Source: Sepiola atlantica (taxonomy: Eukaryota > Mollusca > Cephalopoda > Sepiida > Sepiolidae). From it: DNA of 64,000 nt. The notes beneath the pieces are model-generated. The model was not told the DNA's origin. It searched no databases and saw nothing but the letters and a program-made list of their open reading frames with translations. The DNA is taken from contig OY744519.1 of NCBI GenBank assembly GCA_963556195.1, positions 39,191,301 to 39,255,300 of the forward strand, written 5' to 3'. Both the position numbers and the translations under genes were made by a program. This document shows positions 23,363 through 33,250 of the stretch, piece by piece (positions within the stretch are counted from its first letter, which is position 1; each line of letters opens with the position of its first letter).

Positions 23363-23688
23363 ATTTTATTAAGGTTTACCAAAGCATTCCTTTCAGGAGA
23401 CCAATGATCACCATTAAATACTTTTTCTTACAAATATTACTTATTCAAAGTAAATGTTTTTTTCCTACACGTGTTTCACTACCAAGCAGGTACCTGTTTG
23501 GCAGATACTCAGGGAAATTACATGTCTGGAATAAAGGTGTCAACTACCGACAATACACAATGTGGCGTTGCATTAGTTGACATCACTTAAGAAGAGAAGA
23601 TGAAAAATAAATAAAAAACAAGAAAGTACAAAGATAAAAAGGAAAACCTAGAAAATATCTAAGAGATATACATTTATATATGTCTTAG

Positions 23689-23733
<45 letters not shown>

Positions 23734-23750
23734 GGTGTGTGTGTGTGTGA
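23181..23750. repeat. Cluster of microsatellites: (AAT)n, (TA)n, (TA)n(TG)n
   Basis: (AAT)n at 23181-23232, (TA)n of nearly 100 bp at 23261-23358, and (TA)n followed by (TG)n at 23692-23750. The repeat-encoded Tyr-Ile frames on both strands are artefacts. Confidence 0.9.
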
Positions 23751-23879
23751 GTAATTGTAGCTATGATGGATTTTCGTCTCTATTTCACACAATCACAGGC
23801 TTTGACCGGGTGAAGGCTGGTTTTAGAACGATCTTTGTGTCAGGCGTCTGATCATCTTATTATCGGCTTACCACTCAGT

Positions 23880-24090
23880 CGCTTACAGGCGACTTTTATT
23901 GCAAAGGAAAGGGTTTGCTATCGTATCGTTGTTTACCCTAATACTATGTCCAAAGCATCTGAACTTCCATACCCGCCTCTTGCCCTCAATCAGTGAAGTG
24001 TCATATCGCTTACATGTATTCACGTTGGAAACGTGCTCAAGTAGTGTAATTCCAGACATCCAGCGGAACATTTTCGTGTCTATTACGGCG
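23880..24090 (-). pseudogene. LINE B C-terminal region
   Basis: The frame 24071-23883 begins MFRWMSGITLLEHV and contains a WKFRCFGHSIRVNNDT segment. Both correspond to the conserved R-W-M-(C/S)-G-(V/I)-T and R-W-(F/Y)-G-H motifs near the end of RTE proteins. The sequence below 23880 is the 3' tail of the element. Confidence 0.72.
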
Positions 24091-24399
24091 AATCTTCGCT
24101 ACGCCTTCCCCGTTGTCGGTTTGCACTCAGAGCTGTATAAAGCGACGGGTCAAACAACAGTCTGGGGATCTTCGACTTCAGACGGTCGCTGATCTTGCGG
24201 TAACAGTTGATACCGGTGGTTGTGCGCCACCTGAGCCATGTCGCATCAAGTTTGCTAAGGATGCTGTCGTCATCGCTGAATGTTGAACTGAGATATCTGA
24301 AGGCGTGCGTTAGTGGAAGCGCATATCTGTCAACTAGAATGGTGACATGTTTGTTTTTCTCAGTGGTTAGATATTCCGTATTTCTGATGTAAAGCCGCA

Positions 24400-25420
24400 G
24401 CTGAAACTGCGCCAGCTTGTTTTTTCAGGACTAGACTTGCTGTTGCAGGTCAGGTTTACTCTTTGACGTGAGCAGCACATCATCAGCATACAAAAGAGTC
24501 CAGAGCATGGTCCAGTGTAGGTCTTTAGTGATTGCTTCTATGAAAATAATGAAGAGAAGCAACTTAGAAGGCCGAGATCGATGTACGTTAATCATTATGG
24601 AAACGTCCTTGGACATACGGCTGACATACTCTTCGATGAGTCGAAGAGTAGTGTGAACCATCTAGCCAACTTCCCGGAGACACCGTTGTGTCGCCTCACG
24701 TACCAGTTCACATTGTGTGGAACACGATCGAATACATTTTAAAGGTCGCGGAAGACAATTGGCATCGGTTTCACAGCATTGCTAACGTCTGTAGTGCCAC
24801 ACTTCTTAACGAGTCTGCACAGATTTTGAGTGATCGTCGCAATCTTCCGTAAACGATCGCCAAAAAGAAAATCATTATGTGCGACAGAATTCGAATTGGT
24901 CTGTAGTTGCTGTATTCCATCCTAAATATTGGCAATGTGACACTGCGGTTCTAATAAACTGGGCCCTTCTTTTCTACGACTATTTGGTGTAACAGCTGCG
25001 CCAGAGACGCAGAAGGGTCCCAGACTCGGGAGAGCCACATCCCGGTCGCGATGTCCCCAGGACTAGTTGCGTTGCCTGGTCGCATTGCTAGCAACGTAAA
25101 ATAGACTTGAATATCTGTAATCACGAGAAAACTCATTTGTCGATATTTTCTCAAAATACGGCCAGTAGTCGACCACTTCGTTTTTGCCAAAGATAAGCGT
25201 GTCACGCTTGTCGTGTATGCCAATGAATTGCTCGATATCCTGCGATCTCTTGTTGTGTGAGTTTAGGAGATAATAAAGACCACGCCCGCCTTGCCGTGTA
25301 TGCAAGTTCGTATAGATCTCGCTGTAATGTCTTGCTTTGGTGAATGCCACGGATTTTTCTCCTCACTTTTGATTCCACGGTAGGCATATAAACAAAATGG
25401 GGACTTGTCAACAAGAAATG
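24400..25420 (-). pseudogene. LINE B reverse transcriptase domain
   Basis: The catalytic box reads LYADDVLLTSKSKPDLQQQV (about 24495-24431). Upstream, a linker-like stretch around 25414-25202 (RDLYELAYTARRAWSLLS) precedes the fingers. The frame is broken repeatedly and the palm motifs A and B are hard to recognise. Confidence 0.65.
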
Positions 25421-25749
25421 TGCGGTAACATTTCTTTTTGATCCGCGTCTTCTCTTTTACAGTCTACAACTACTGCATTAATCTATCCGTGGCGTCCAGA
25501 CTTTGTCGAAGATAGTTCAATCAGTGTCGCTTTGATGGAGACTGTGAACTCTCTCTATTTGTCCTCAACATTGGTGAGTAAAGATAGCGTGATTTTGGGG
25601 ACGATTTCATGTCCTTTCTTTTTCCATCTCTACCACTTTACACGTGCTTGGATGTTTCGAGCTGAACGAAGCTGTCGGGGGGGGGGGGGTCGAGGCGACA
25701 GGTGCAAATAACCGGCCGATTTTGTGGCGCCACTGGTGCGTATTGTATT

Positions 25750-26420
25750 ACTTTGGCATCATTGACGGTTAGTAGTTTGTGTCATCTAATTAAAATATAG
25801 TCGATTTACTGTAGTAGGTGTGCAGATGTGATTCAGGTGTGCGTAAACAGGTGTTAGCTATCAGGAGATCGTGCGAATCAGCAAAATTCAGGATACACGT
25901 ACTCGTTGTCGCAGATGTCATACCAGAAACTTTCGTGTGCACGACGTTCATTTGCAACAGTACCAACCTGGCCGTGTAGATCACCGGCAACTACCATTGG
26001 GGAGTCCTTTAGCATATCAGAGATGTATTCATCAAGTAATATCCAGAAAGCTTCCTGTATGACAGCCAGTCTGTGGTGCGTACGCCGAGAAGAAGTGAAC
26101 TGTGCGGCCGTTAGAGACAATGATCATTTTCATTAGTCGGTCGCTTTATCGGTGCAGTTCACTGATCACATGGCGATATATTTCAGACTTCACGATGCTG
26201 ACTACGATTTTTGTTCTTGGGACACCATTGTACAGGAGTTTTAACCGTCACCAATGTTTCAAGCCTTGGGCCTGCTCCAACGTGTTTCTTGAACCGCCCA
26301 CACACGATACGTCTCTTTTTTAGAGAAGCTTTTAGTTCGCAAGACCGTCGCCAGTGGATGATGCCGTACATGTAATGTGTTTTTCATAAGTAATTATCTA
26401 TGGTGACACGACATGATACG
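25750..26420 (-). pseudogene. LINE B endonuclease domain
   Basis: In different frames I read a QETRW-like segment (SRNTLEQA, about 26300), SAYAPQTG (about 26095), VVAGDLHGQVG (about 25985; canonical GDLNGH) and DFADSHDLLIANTCLRTPESH (about 25890-25830), followed by a decayed DYILIR..KLLTVNDAKV segment. These are the successive boxes of an RTE-type apurinic endonuclease. Frameshifts occur near 26290, 26090 and 25905 and a stop near 25785. Confidence 0.75.
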
Positions 26421-26720
26421 CGCCCCTGAGCGATGATCGTCCCATCTGTCGTCAGATTTCCTAAAGGTAAAGTAGAGGCCGTTGCTTGCTGTTAGTTGCC
26501 AATCAGACACAGATGATATGCTCACTAGAAAGCCACTAGATACTGGTCATACGCATCACTAAATTTGATAGTTAATTCCAAGCAGATGAATTTCATACTG
26601 GCCTAAAGATACTGTCTAAAAAGTGGCGGTTTATGTTTGTGCACCGACGGGAGAAGGTTCTCCGAAGGTTTCTGTTAGGGACCTCACTCTTTACCTTTAG
26701 GTAGATACCTTGACCGCATT

Positions 26721-27279
26721 TAAAATGAATACACATTTCTTCAAAAAGTAGTGTTATGTCTATTGAACGAAATTAGTTTACAAATTTGCAAAAATATCAA
26801 ATAATTATATATTCACATATTCTAATGTGTAATTATATTTTTACGAAAAAATTGATAGATTGATTCTGATTCAAATATAATCTCATATACGAGTCGAGTT
26901 GGCATGTAGATACGCCTATCTTACTCTCATTGCATATCGTGCTCATAGCGTTTACAAATTAGATTAAAGTGAAATACACATTCTGCTGCACATTCCCGAC
27001 CTCTTCCTCATCCTATTTTGAGCAATGTATTGGTAGTATTTTAGTGGGGATGATTGGTCCTTTTACGCAAGGTAAAAAAATGGAAATCAAGTTCAGTCTC
27101 CTAAACATCCATCAATGAATTGACGTAATTTGGCCGATTAGATTATCATTCGGCTGGCTGATTCTATATTTTAAGATTCCAACTACAAGTCTAGTTAGTT
27201 TATATGAAGCTGTTATGTCTCGCACCTTATACTCATTTTGCAAAGTTCCCGTATGTGAACTTGTACTGCTTATTCATGT
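26721..27279. other. Intergenic, no recognised features
   Basis: AT-rich sequence between LINE B and the second LTR element. The last five bases (27275-27279, CATGT) are the left copy of the target-site duplication. Confidence 0.6.
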
Positions 27280-27535
27280 TGTAGGGAAACGCGGGACTTA
27301 CCTAACTAGCATGTGTGCATAGTTCAATGGGTCGGTCGTGGAAGTAAATGAATGAAGAAGAAAGAAACAAAAATGGCTGCCTTGTCTCTTTATATGCCTG
27401 CAATGTGACCACCTGATATGTAAATGAGATGCTCCTGGTTGGAGATAAAAGAGGGTTGATTTGTTGTTTTGCGACGTTCACTTTGAAGTTGGATTTCAAA
27501 GAGATAAGTGAGATAATCAGAGGTTGGAAGTTATA
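27280..27535 (+). repeat. 5' LTR of Gypsy-2
   Basis: Starts TGTAGGGAAACGC and ends GGAAGTTATA. Differences from the 3' LTR are G/T near 27415 and G/A near 27526. No standard primer-binding site directly abuts its end; a TGG-initiated candidate (TGGTGTGTGGTGACTCG) starts about 15 bases downstream. Confidence 0.93.
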
Positions 27536-27578
27536 AGCTATCTCGGCGCTTGGTGTGTGGTGACTCGAAAGGCAGAAA

Positions 27579-28300
27579 ATGGACAAATTCGATTTACGCT
27601 TGATACCTGAGTTTGATGATCTACCGCTGGACCGTCTGTTGTTTAATGGGTTGAAAAGGCTGAGAAGATCTGTACACTGTGCAGAATTAAAGAACCAGAC
27701 ACAGTCATTCCTCTGAGGTTAATCGGAGGGGCCTATGCAGTCTACCAGCAACTCGGGGATGAACCAGACTGGGATACAATCAAACATGGCCTGTATACAG
27801 CATTTGGTACAGATCCGTTTGTTGCATGGCAACAGTTTACGAGCCGGCGACTTCAGGCCAAGGAAACAGTTGACGTGTACCTAGCTGACCTACGAAAGTT
27901 GTCGGTACCATTTGGTGGAGTAAGCGATAAGATATTAAGATGTGCATTTTTAGTAGGCTTACCTGAGGAGGTCAGCAGACTGTTGCGGACATCGTCACGA
28001 ATTGATGAATTGACAACGGACGAGTTATTAGCCCGAGCTCGAAACATCTGCAAGGAACATGAGCCAATTGCAGCAGCAACTAGTATTCAACATGCATCAG
28101 TCGAACCACATGGAGGCAAGGTAGATTCTCTCCCAGATAGTAATAAGCGTGTAGGCCCAGTGTGCTATAAATGTGGGGAAATCAATCATTTTGCTTAGGA
28201 GTGCCGAAGTGATAGGAGGTGTGTATATCCACGAGCACAGAGAACGGTACAGTGCTATCGCTGCAATAAGTTTGGGCACATATCTCGCAACTGTTCGGGA
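27579..28300 (+). pseudogene. Gypsy-2 gag (broken)
   Basis: ATG at 27579 opens MDKFDLRLIPEFDD. A frameshift near 27630 and a TAA near 27640 follow. The capsid-like part then reads on in another frame (VEKAEKICTLC, AVYQQLGDE, FVAWQQF) into VDVYLADLRKLSVPFGG and LVGLPEEVSRLLR. Two CCHC zinc knuckles follow, C-x2-C-x4-H-x4-C, starting at 28163 and at 28253; the first is interrupted by TAG 28196-28198. Gag would package the element's RNA in virus-like particles; this copy cannot make the full protein. Confidence 0.85.
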
Positions 28301-28940
28301 AACGAGGTTGGGGGCAAGGTACTATCGCCACCCTGCCCCTTGCCAACCAATAAACACAGGATTACCGGTCATTGGCGTTAAAATCGATGATGTGAAGTGT
28401 TCAGCACTCATAGACACGGGGTGTTCCCGGTCTATAGTTAGCGCACATTACTGTCGGATGTGGCGGGAGAAACCAGTCGGTATTATGACAATCAATGGCT
28501 TATCCCGGGCATGTTGTGGTGAAGGGACAGTCACGATTTGTACTGAGAAGGGTGACACAGCCAAAGTTGATGTTCTGGTGATGCAAGAAAAACCCCTTGG
28601 CTATGACATGTTGCTTGGAATTGATGCGATACAAACACTGGGAGGCGTCATAATCACAGCGACTGGAGGTGTAATGCTTGGAGAAGGGAAAGAAGTCTGT
28701 GCAGCCGTGTCTATTGAAGAAAAGGACTTCTGTGCTACGTTTGACGACAACGAAAAGGCGTGGACTGCAAAGTGGAAATGGACTATGAGCCAGGCACCAG
28801 ATCGACTGTGCAACACCATTCCAGCGTATGAAGTTTCTACAAAGAATAGGGCCGCATATGAAGAAGAACTTCAGATATGGATTGAAAACGGATGGTTAAT
28901 ACCGTACCACAGGAACGTCTGGGACCACCCAAACGATTAA
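28301..28940 (+). pseudogene. Gypsy-2 aspartic protease and start of RT
   Basis: In the third frame after the gag knuckles. The catalytic triplet DTG occurs in KCSALIDTGCSRSIVS (about 28399-28446) and the C-terminal signature in YDMLLGIDAIQTLGG (about 28602-28646). The frame continues into the first RT residues (YEEELQIWIENGWLIPY) and stops at 28940. The pol frame takes over at about 28915 by a frameshift. The gag-to-protease change of frame near 28330 could be programmed or mutational; the second one is more likely mutational. Confidence 0.82.
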
Positions 28941-31444
28941 TTCCGCTCATAGCTGTTGAACAACCTACTAAAGACAAAATTCGACCCGTAATGGATTACC
29001 GAGAATTGAATCACCACGTTGATGCTTTCACTGGAAATGCAGATGTGTGCGCTGCTAGACTACGAGAGTGGCGTCAGAAAGGGAGTAATGTAGCACTGTT
29101 GGATTTGAAGAGAGCCTACCTGCAGATACGTGTCCATGAGTCATTATGGCCATTTCAGACGGTGATAATCAAGGGAAAACGATATTGTTTGACACGTTTA
29201 GGTTTTGGCCTGAATGTAGCACCCTTAATACTGACAGCTATTATTAAAACTGTTTTGATGCAGGATGAGACCACAGCAAAAGCTGCTTCAGCTTATATTG
29301 ATGACATTTACATTGATGAGGATATAATGTCTGCAGATGTGGTTCGAACAAAACTGGAATCGTTTGGGTTAATAAGCAAAGACCCTAAGCGCCTAAAGGA
29401 TGGGGCGCCCGTGTTAGGGCTAAAGGTCTATGAGAAGGGCAATACTTTGCGATGGAAGCGAGGGAGCGCAATTCCAGAGTTACCCAGTGTATTGACAAGA
29501 CGCATTGTGTTTTCTATTTGCGGTAAATTAGTAGGACATCTACCTGTTTGTGGATGGCTCCGATCGGCAACAGGAGTGTTAAAACGACGAGTAACTGCAG
29601 TAACCACAGGATGGGATGACATGGTGGATGATAATGTTCTCCGGCAAATGATGGCTGAAACGTTGTCCAGAGTACATAGGAACGATCCTGCCCAGGGTGA
29701 GTGGCAAGTATCTGGAAACGAAGTGAATGCATGGGTTGACGCAAGTTCACTGGCTACAGGTGTCGTGTTGGAACAATTAGGAGCTGTCGTGGAAGAGGCG
29801 TGCTGGCTTCGTCCGAAAAATGATGCCCAGCATATAAATTTGGCAGAACTCGATGCCACGTTAAAAGGGCTTAATCTTGCATTGCAATGGCAGGTCAAGG
29901 TTGTGCATCTTCACACTGACTCATTGTGTGTTTACCACTGGTTGACCGACACCTTAACTGGGAAGGCCCGGGTTAAGACTAGAGCGGCAAGTGAGATGTT
30001 AGTACGTAGGAGACTGGAAATAATAAAGCATCTAGTTGACGAATACAGCTTGCAGGTGGACATCACTTTAGTTTTGTCAATGCAGAATTTGGCTGATAGC
30101 CTGACGAGAGTACCAAAGAGGTTGATTGATGTAATGAGGCAGGGATCTGATCCTCCACAACAGACATGCGCGACCGTAACAGATCAATTGACACCTAACC
30201 AGATCCGTACGATACATCAGCAGAGTGGACATCCCGGAATTCGGAGGACAACATATTTTGTCCGAAGAGTGTGTCCTTCAACTACAAGAGCATCAATCAA
30301 GGCAGCTATACGCTCGTGTGAAGAGTGTCAGCGAATTGATCCGGCACCATCCCAATGGCAAAAAGGAAAGCTTGAGGTGGAGGACAACTGGTATCGAGTA
30401 GGAATGGACATAACGCATTATGAGGGCAAGCACTTTTTGACCATGACAGATTGTGGACCGACACGTTTCACAATATGGCGCCTGTTGACACAACAGGATG
30501 CATTTAGCATTATACGACAGTTGAGAGCTGTCTTTTTTGAACGTGGTGCCCCGCTTGAAATTCTGACTGATAACGCCACTACATTTCGATGTCAAGAATT
30601 TCAGAAATTCACGCAGGAATGGGGGATTAGAATGCGTTACCGATGCGCATATTTTCCCGAAGGTAACGGTATAGCGGAGCGGTGTCACCGCACCATTAAA
30701 AGAATTGCGGCCAGGACACAGTGTTCTATTCCAGAAGCGGTGTACTGGTATAATATAACACCAAAGGACGATGCAACACCAGAAACTGCCCCAGCTAATG
30801 GGATTTACCGCTATGAACAGCGTATAAAAGGTATTGATGTCACGCCATCAGAGGTTGGCGTTGTCAATACACCATATCAAGTGGGAGACAGTGTTTGGGT
30901 GAAACCCCCAAATGCTAGGTGCACTGAAAAATTTTGCAGAGGAAAAATAGATAAAATCATAAGTCCTCAGACCATGTTGATTGATGGTGTACCACGGCAT
31001 GTAAAAGATATCCGCCCCTGTTATACCTATCCTGATTCTGAGGATAACGAGGAAGATCACATACAGTTCAGGGATGATCCTGACTGCCTACTACCCCTAC
31101 CGGTGAGCGTAGAAACACTATCTACAGAACCAGATGAGGGAATGATGGAACATACTGAGGAAGATGGGACCGTGGAAGTGATGCCTCCGGTTCTTCGAAG
31201 GAGTACCCGACAAAGACGGATACTGCCCCCATGCCCTGATTGTGAAACACCGCATAGGGAACCACGAGAGGAGATAATGGAACAGATTGGTGGCAATAAC
31301 GGTGGTAATGAGGAAGATGGCAATGAGGAAGTGCTGCCCCCGATTCTTCGAAGAAGTACTCGACAACGACGGCCACCCCCCTGCCCTGTGTGTGATCATG
31401 AGATCAGGGGGGAGTGTAGGGAAACGCGGGACTTACCTAACTAG
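28892..31444 (+). CDS. pol: Gypsy-2 pol: reverse transcriptase, RNase H, integrase (850 codons open)
   Basis: Residues counted from the first ATG of the open frame, not necessarily the real start. RT: D71 in LLDLKRAYLQI, LTRLGFGLNVAP at 100-111, YIDD at 135-138. RNase H: D283, E319, D343, D402. Integrase zinc domain: H442, H447, C476, C479. Integrase core: D506 (VGMDIT), D560 (ILTDNA), E596 (GNGIAE) with 35 residues between the last two. A chromatin- or DNA-binding-type C-terminal part (VGDSVWVKPP) follows. The tail carries a duplicated module (LRRSTRQRR..PPCPxC) at about residues 767-785 and 822-840. The stop falls inside the 3' LTR. The N-terminal RT residues lie in the preceding frame, so the copy is probably not active alone. 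Confidence 0.92.
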   Translation: MVNTVPQERLGPPKRLIPLIAVEQPTKDKIRPVMDYRELNHHVDAFTGNADVCAARLREWRQKGSNVALLDLKRAYLQIRVHESLWPFQTVIIKGKRYCLTRLGFGLNVAPLILTAIIKTVLMQDETTAKAASAYIDDIYIDEDIMSADVVRTKLESFGLISKDPKRLKDGAPVLGLKVYEKGNTLRWKRGSAIPELPSVLTRRIVFSICGKLVGHLPVCGWLRSATGVLKRRVTAVTTGWDDMVDDNVLRQMMAETLSRVHRNDPAQGEWQVSGNEVNAWVDASSLATGVVLEQLGAVVEEACWLRPKNDAQHINLAELDATLKGLNLALQWQVKVVHLHTDSLCVYHWLTDTLTGKARVKTRAASEMLVRRRLEIIKHLVDEYSLQVDITLVLSMQNLADSLTRVPKRLIDVMRQGSDPPQQTCATVTDQLTPNQIRTIHQQSGHPGIRRTTYFVRRVCPSTTRASIKAAIRSCEECQRIDPAPSQWQKGKLEVEDNWYRVGMDITHYEGKHFLTMTDCGPTRFTIWRLLTQQDAFSIIRQLRAVFFERGAPLEILTDNATTFRCQEFQKFTQEWGIRMRYRCAYFPEGNGIAERCHRTIKRIAARTQCSIPEAVYWYNITPKDDATPETAPANGIYRYEQRIKGIDVTPSEVGVVNTPYQVGDSVWVKPPNARCTEKFCRGKIDKIISPQTMLIDGVPRHVKDIRPCYTYPDSEDNEEDHIQFRDDPDCLLPLPVSVETLSTEPDEGMMEHTEEDGTVEVMPPVLRRSTRQRRILPPCPDCETPHREPREEIMEQIGGNNGGNEEDGNEEVLPPILRRSTRQRRPPPCPVCDHEIRGECRETRDLPN
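31400..31414 (+). promoter_or_regulatory. Polypurine tract of Gypsy-2
   Basis: GAGATCAGGGGGGAG directly precedes the 3' LTR. The pol frame runs through it. Confidence 0.7.
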
Positions 31445-31670
31445 CATGTGTGCATAGTTCAATGGGTCGGTCGTGGAAGTAAATGAATGAAGAAGAAAGA
31501 AACAAAAATGGCTGCCTTGTCTCTTTATATGCCTGCAATGTGACCACCTTATATGTAAATGAGATGCTCCTGGTTGGAGATAAAAGAGGGTTGATTTGTT
31601 GTTTTGCGACGTTCACTTTGAAGTTGGATTTCAAAGAGATAAGTGAGATAATCAGAGGTTAGAAGTTATA
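31415..31670 (+). repeat. 3' LTR of Gypsy-2
   Basis: Near-identical to 27280-27535; followed at once by CATGT (31671-31675), matching 27275-27279. Confidence 0.93.
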
Positions 31671-32132
31671 CATGTCTATCCACTATTCATTACTACGCTT
31701 ACTTTATATGTATGTTGGTTTCACTTATTTTCAATATTAAAAAAAAAAACTATACAAGCTTTAACATTTTACCAGGAACTATTACATCCCATGAGTAGAA
31801 CATAATTAGGCAGCGTTTTCTAGAATATAGACCCTCGAAATACAATGTTTATTCTTAAGGCGATTCTTTAAATAAGAACATCAATATGGGAATGTAGTCG
31901 AATTATAAATATTTGATTAAGTAATTTACATTTCAAAGAGGAATAATATTATTCTAAATAAATATAGATTTTATGTAAAACGCTTAAGAATGGAAATTCA
32001 TAAACTTGACTCTAGGGAAAGGCACATTTTTGTAAAGGAATGTGAACGAGCTATGGACAAACTATTACATATTAAATTACATAATTAGGAAAATAATTGA
32101 GTGCAAATGAATATTTATTAGATATGTTTTCT

Positions 32133-32213
<81 letters not shown>

Positions 32214-32214
<1 letters not shown>

Positions 32215-32300
32215 GTAGTTGGGCAGCATTTTCTCATTCAAGCCAACATGTTTAAACATAACAGAATCATACTGCTTGGTGATAACTTGTCCATCTTTTC
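32214..32300 (+). repeat. Repeat following (TA)n, shared with 57655-57745
   Basis: Both copies start at the end of a (TA)n tract and share GGCAGCAT.TT.TCATT.A.GC.AACAT, then ACATAACA..., TTG.TGATAACTTGTCCAT-like and TTTTCGATTTT-like blocks. Beyond about 90 bp similarity fades. Family unknown. Confidence 0.55.
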
Positions 32301-32556
32301 GATTTTCTAAGATTTGTTTTGGACAAAATAAGAAACGTGAAGGTTCGATAATTATCACGAGTATCTTCAGCTGAATTAACATAAATAAACAAAAAGAACA
32401 GAATAAAGAACAGAAGTCGTATCTAATTTATAGAAAACGTCAAAACAATACATCGTTATTGAAGAACTTTTACATGAAAATGTCTTGGAGACGAGAATTG
32501 ACGTCACAGAATAAATTATATTTACGTTCAACTTTTTAAAATACCATAACCTGTTG

Positions 32557-32620
32557 AATGCGTAACATGTTTAATGCGTAACACTTTTAATGCGTAACAT
32601 GTTTCATGCGTAACATGTTT
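32557..32620 (+). repeat. 16-bp tandem repeat, four units
   Basis: Units of AATGCGTAACATGTTT at 32557, 32573, 32589 and 32605 with one to two changes each, and a partial fifth unit at 32621. Confidence 0.88.
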
Positions 32621-33059
32621 AATGTAAATAGCTGTTTTTTTTTTAATAAAGATAGAGTAAAGAATTAAAAAAAAAATGTTTTCATGTCCTCAAGTAAAAT
32701 ATCTCTTAAATCAAATGGATCAGTTATATGTTTAAATGTTGGTCAATTGAACTAGACTTTTCAAGTGTATAGTGAGCTTGAACGTGGGAATTCAGAGGTC
32801 TATGACTAAACTCTAAATGTTAAGCCAAAAAAAAACCAGTTTGGTTCAATTCCCGTAGAAGCACAAACACCCTCTGTGTAACTTTGAGCTCCGATGAACG
32901 AAAAATAATTCTGCTCACTGAAGAATCTCACTTCACACTGATTTCCCCTTCTCCTGATTGTCTTCTCTTTTTATAAGCAGATTTTCGTTCAGTTAATTCC
33001 GCTTAACCAATCAGAAAAAAAGACATAATCCACTGACTGACTATTTGTCGTCAAGGCGA

Positions 33060-33250
33060 ATCCACGTATTATTGTGCATCAATCTGTAGATGTGTTACTT
33101 CGAGGTTGCGAGTTGAATCCACACTAGAAAACTAGTAAGCCAAAACTTATTTACATTTTCATCTGCAAGCCAGGCAAAGGCGGACCCTCTTACTGCGGGG
33201 ATGAAGTAAGTCCGGCCATCTCAACCGCTCGATTCTGGCTCAAGATAATC
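33060..33250 (+). repeat. Possible tRNA-derived short repeat
   Basis: GAGGTTGCGAGTTGAATCC near 33101-33120 resembles the T-arm/B-box of a tRNA. It is followed by a more balanced stretch with GGCAAAGGCGGACC and CTCAACCGCTCGATTCTGG, unlike the AT-rich flanks. No second copy is clear in the window, so the call is tentative. Confidence 0.3.

Larger units (their letters stand above)
23770..26720 (-). mobile_element. Non-LTR retrotransposon LINE B (RTE-like), heavily decayed
   Basis: On the minus strand the order is endonuclease (about 26400-25750), reverse transcriptase (about 25420-24400) and C-terminal region (about 24090-23880), ending near a (TA)n(TG)n tract at 23692-23750. The motif set, with SAYAPQTG, GDLHG, LYADDVLL and RWMSG, fits the RTE group. 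Many stops and frameshifts break every domain, so it is older than LINE A. A run of 13 G at 25677-25689 lies inside it. Confidence 0.78.
27280..31670 (+). mobile_element. Ty3/gypsy-type LTR retrotransposon, nearly complete (Gypsy-2)
   Basis: A 4.4-kb element is bounded by 256-bp LTRs and flanked by the 5-bp duplication CATGT (27275-27279 and 31671-31675). The order is gag with two zinc knuckles, aspartic protease, RT, RNase H and integrase. The two LTRs differ by eye at only two positions (~99%), indicating a recent insertion, yet gag and the gag-protease-RT junctions carry several stops and frameshifts while pol is open over 850 codons. The LTR starts TG but ends TA rather than CA. Domain order with integrase after RNase H fits Ty3/gypsy; the clade is not resolved. 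Confidence 0.93.

Noticed and set aside
23149..23580. Open frames coding runs of Tyr-Ile or Ile on both strands (also at 4157, 32077, 34667, 36867, 54575, 57184)
   Set aside because: They are direct translations of (TA)n and (AAT)n microsatellites.
27551..27567. TGGTGTGTGGTGACTCG as primer-binding site of Gypsy-2
   Set aside because: It starts about 15 bases from the LTR end, and its complement lacks the length expected of a tRNA T-stem plus acceptor; left unassigned.
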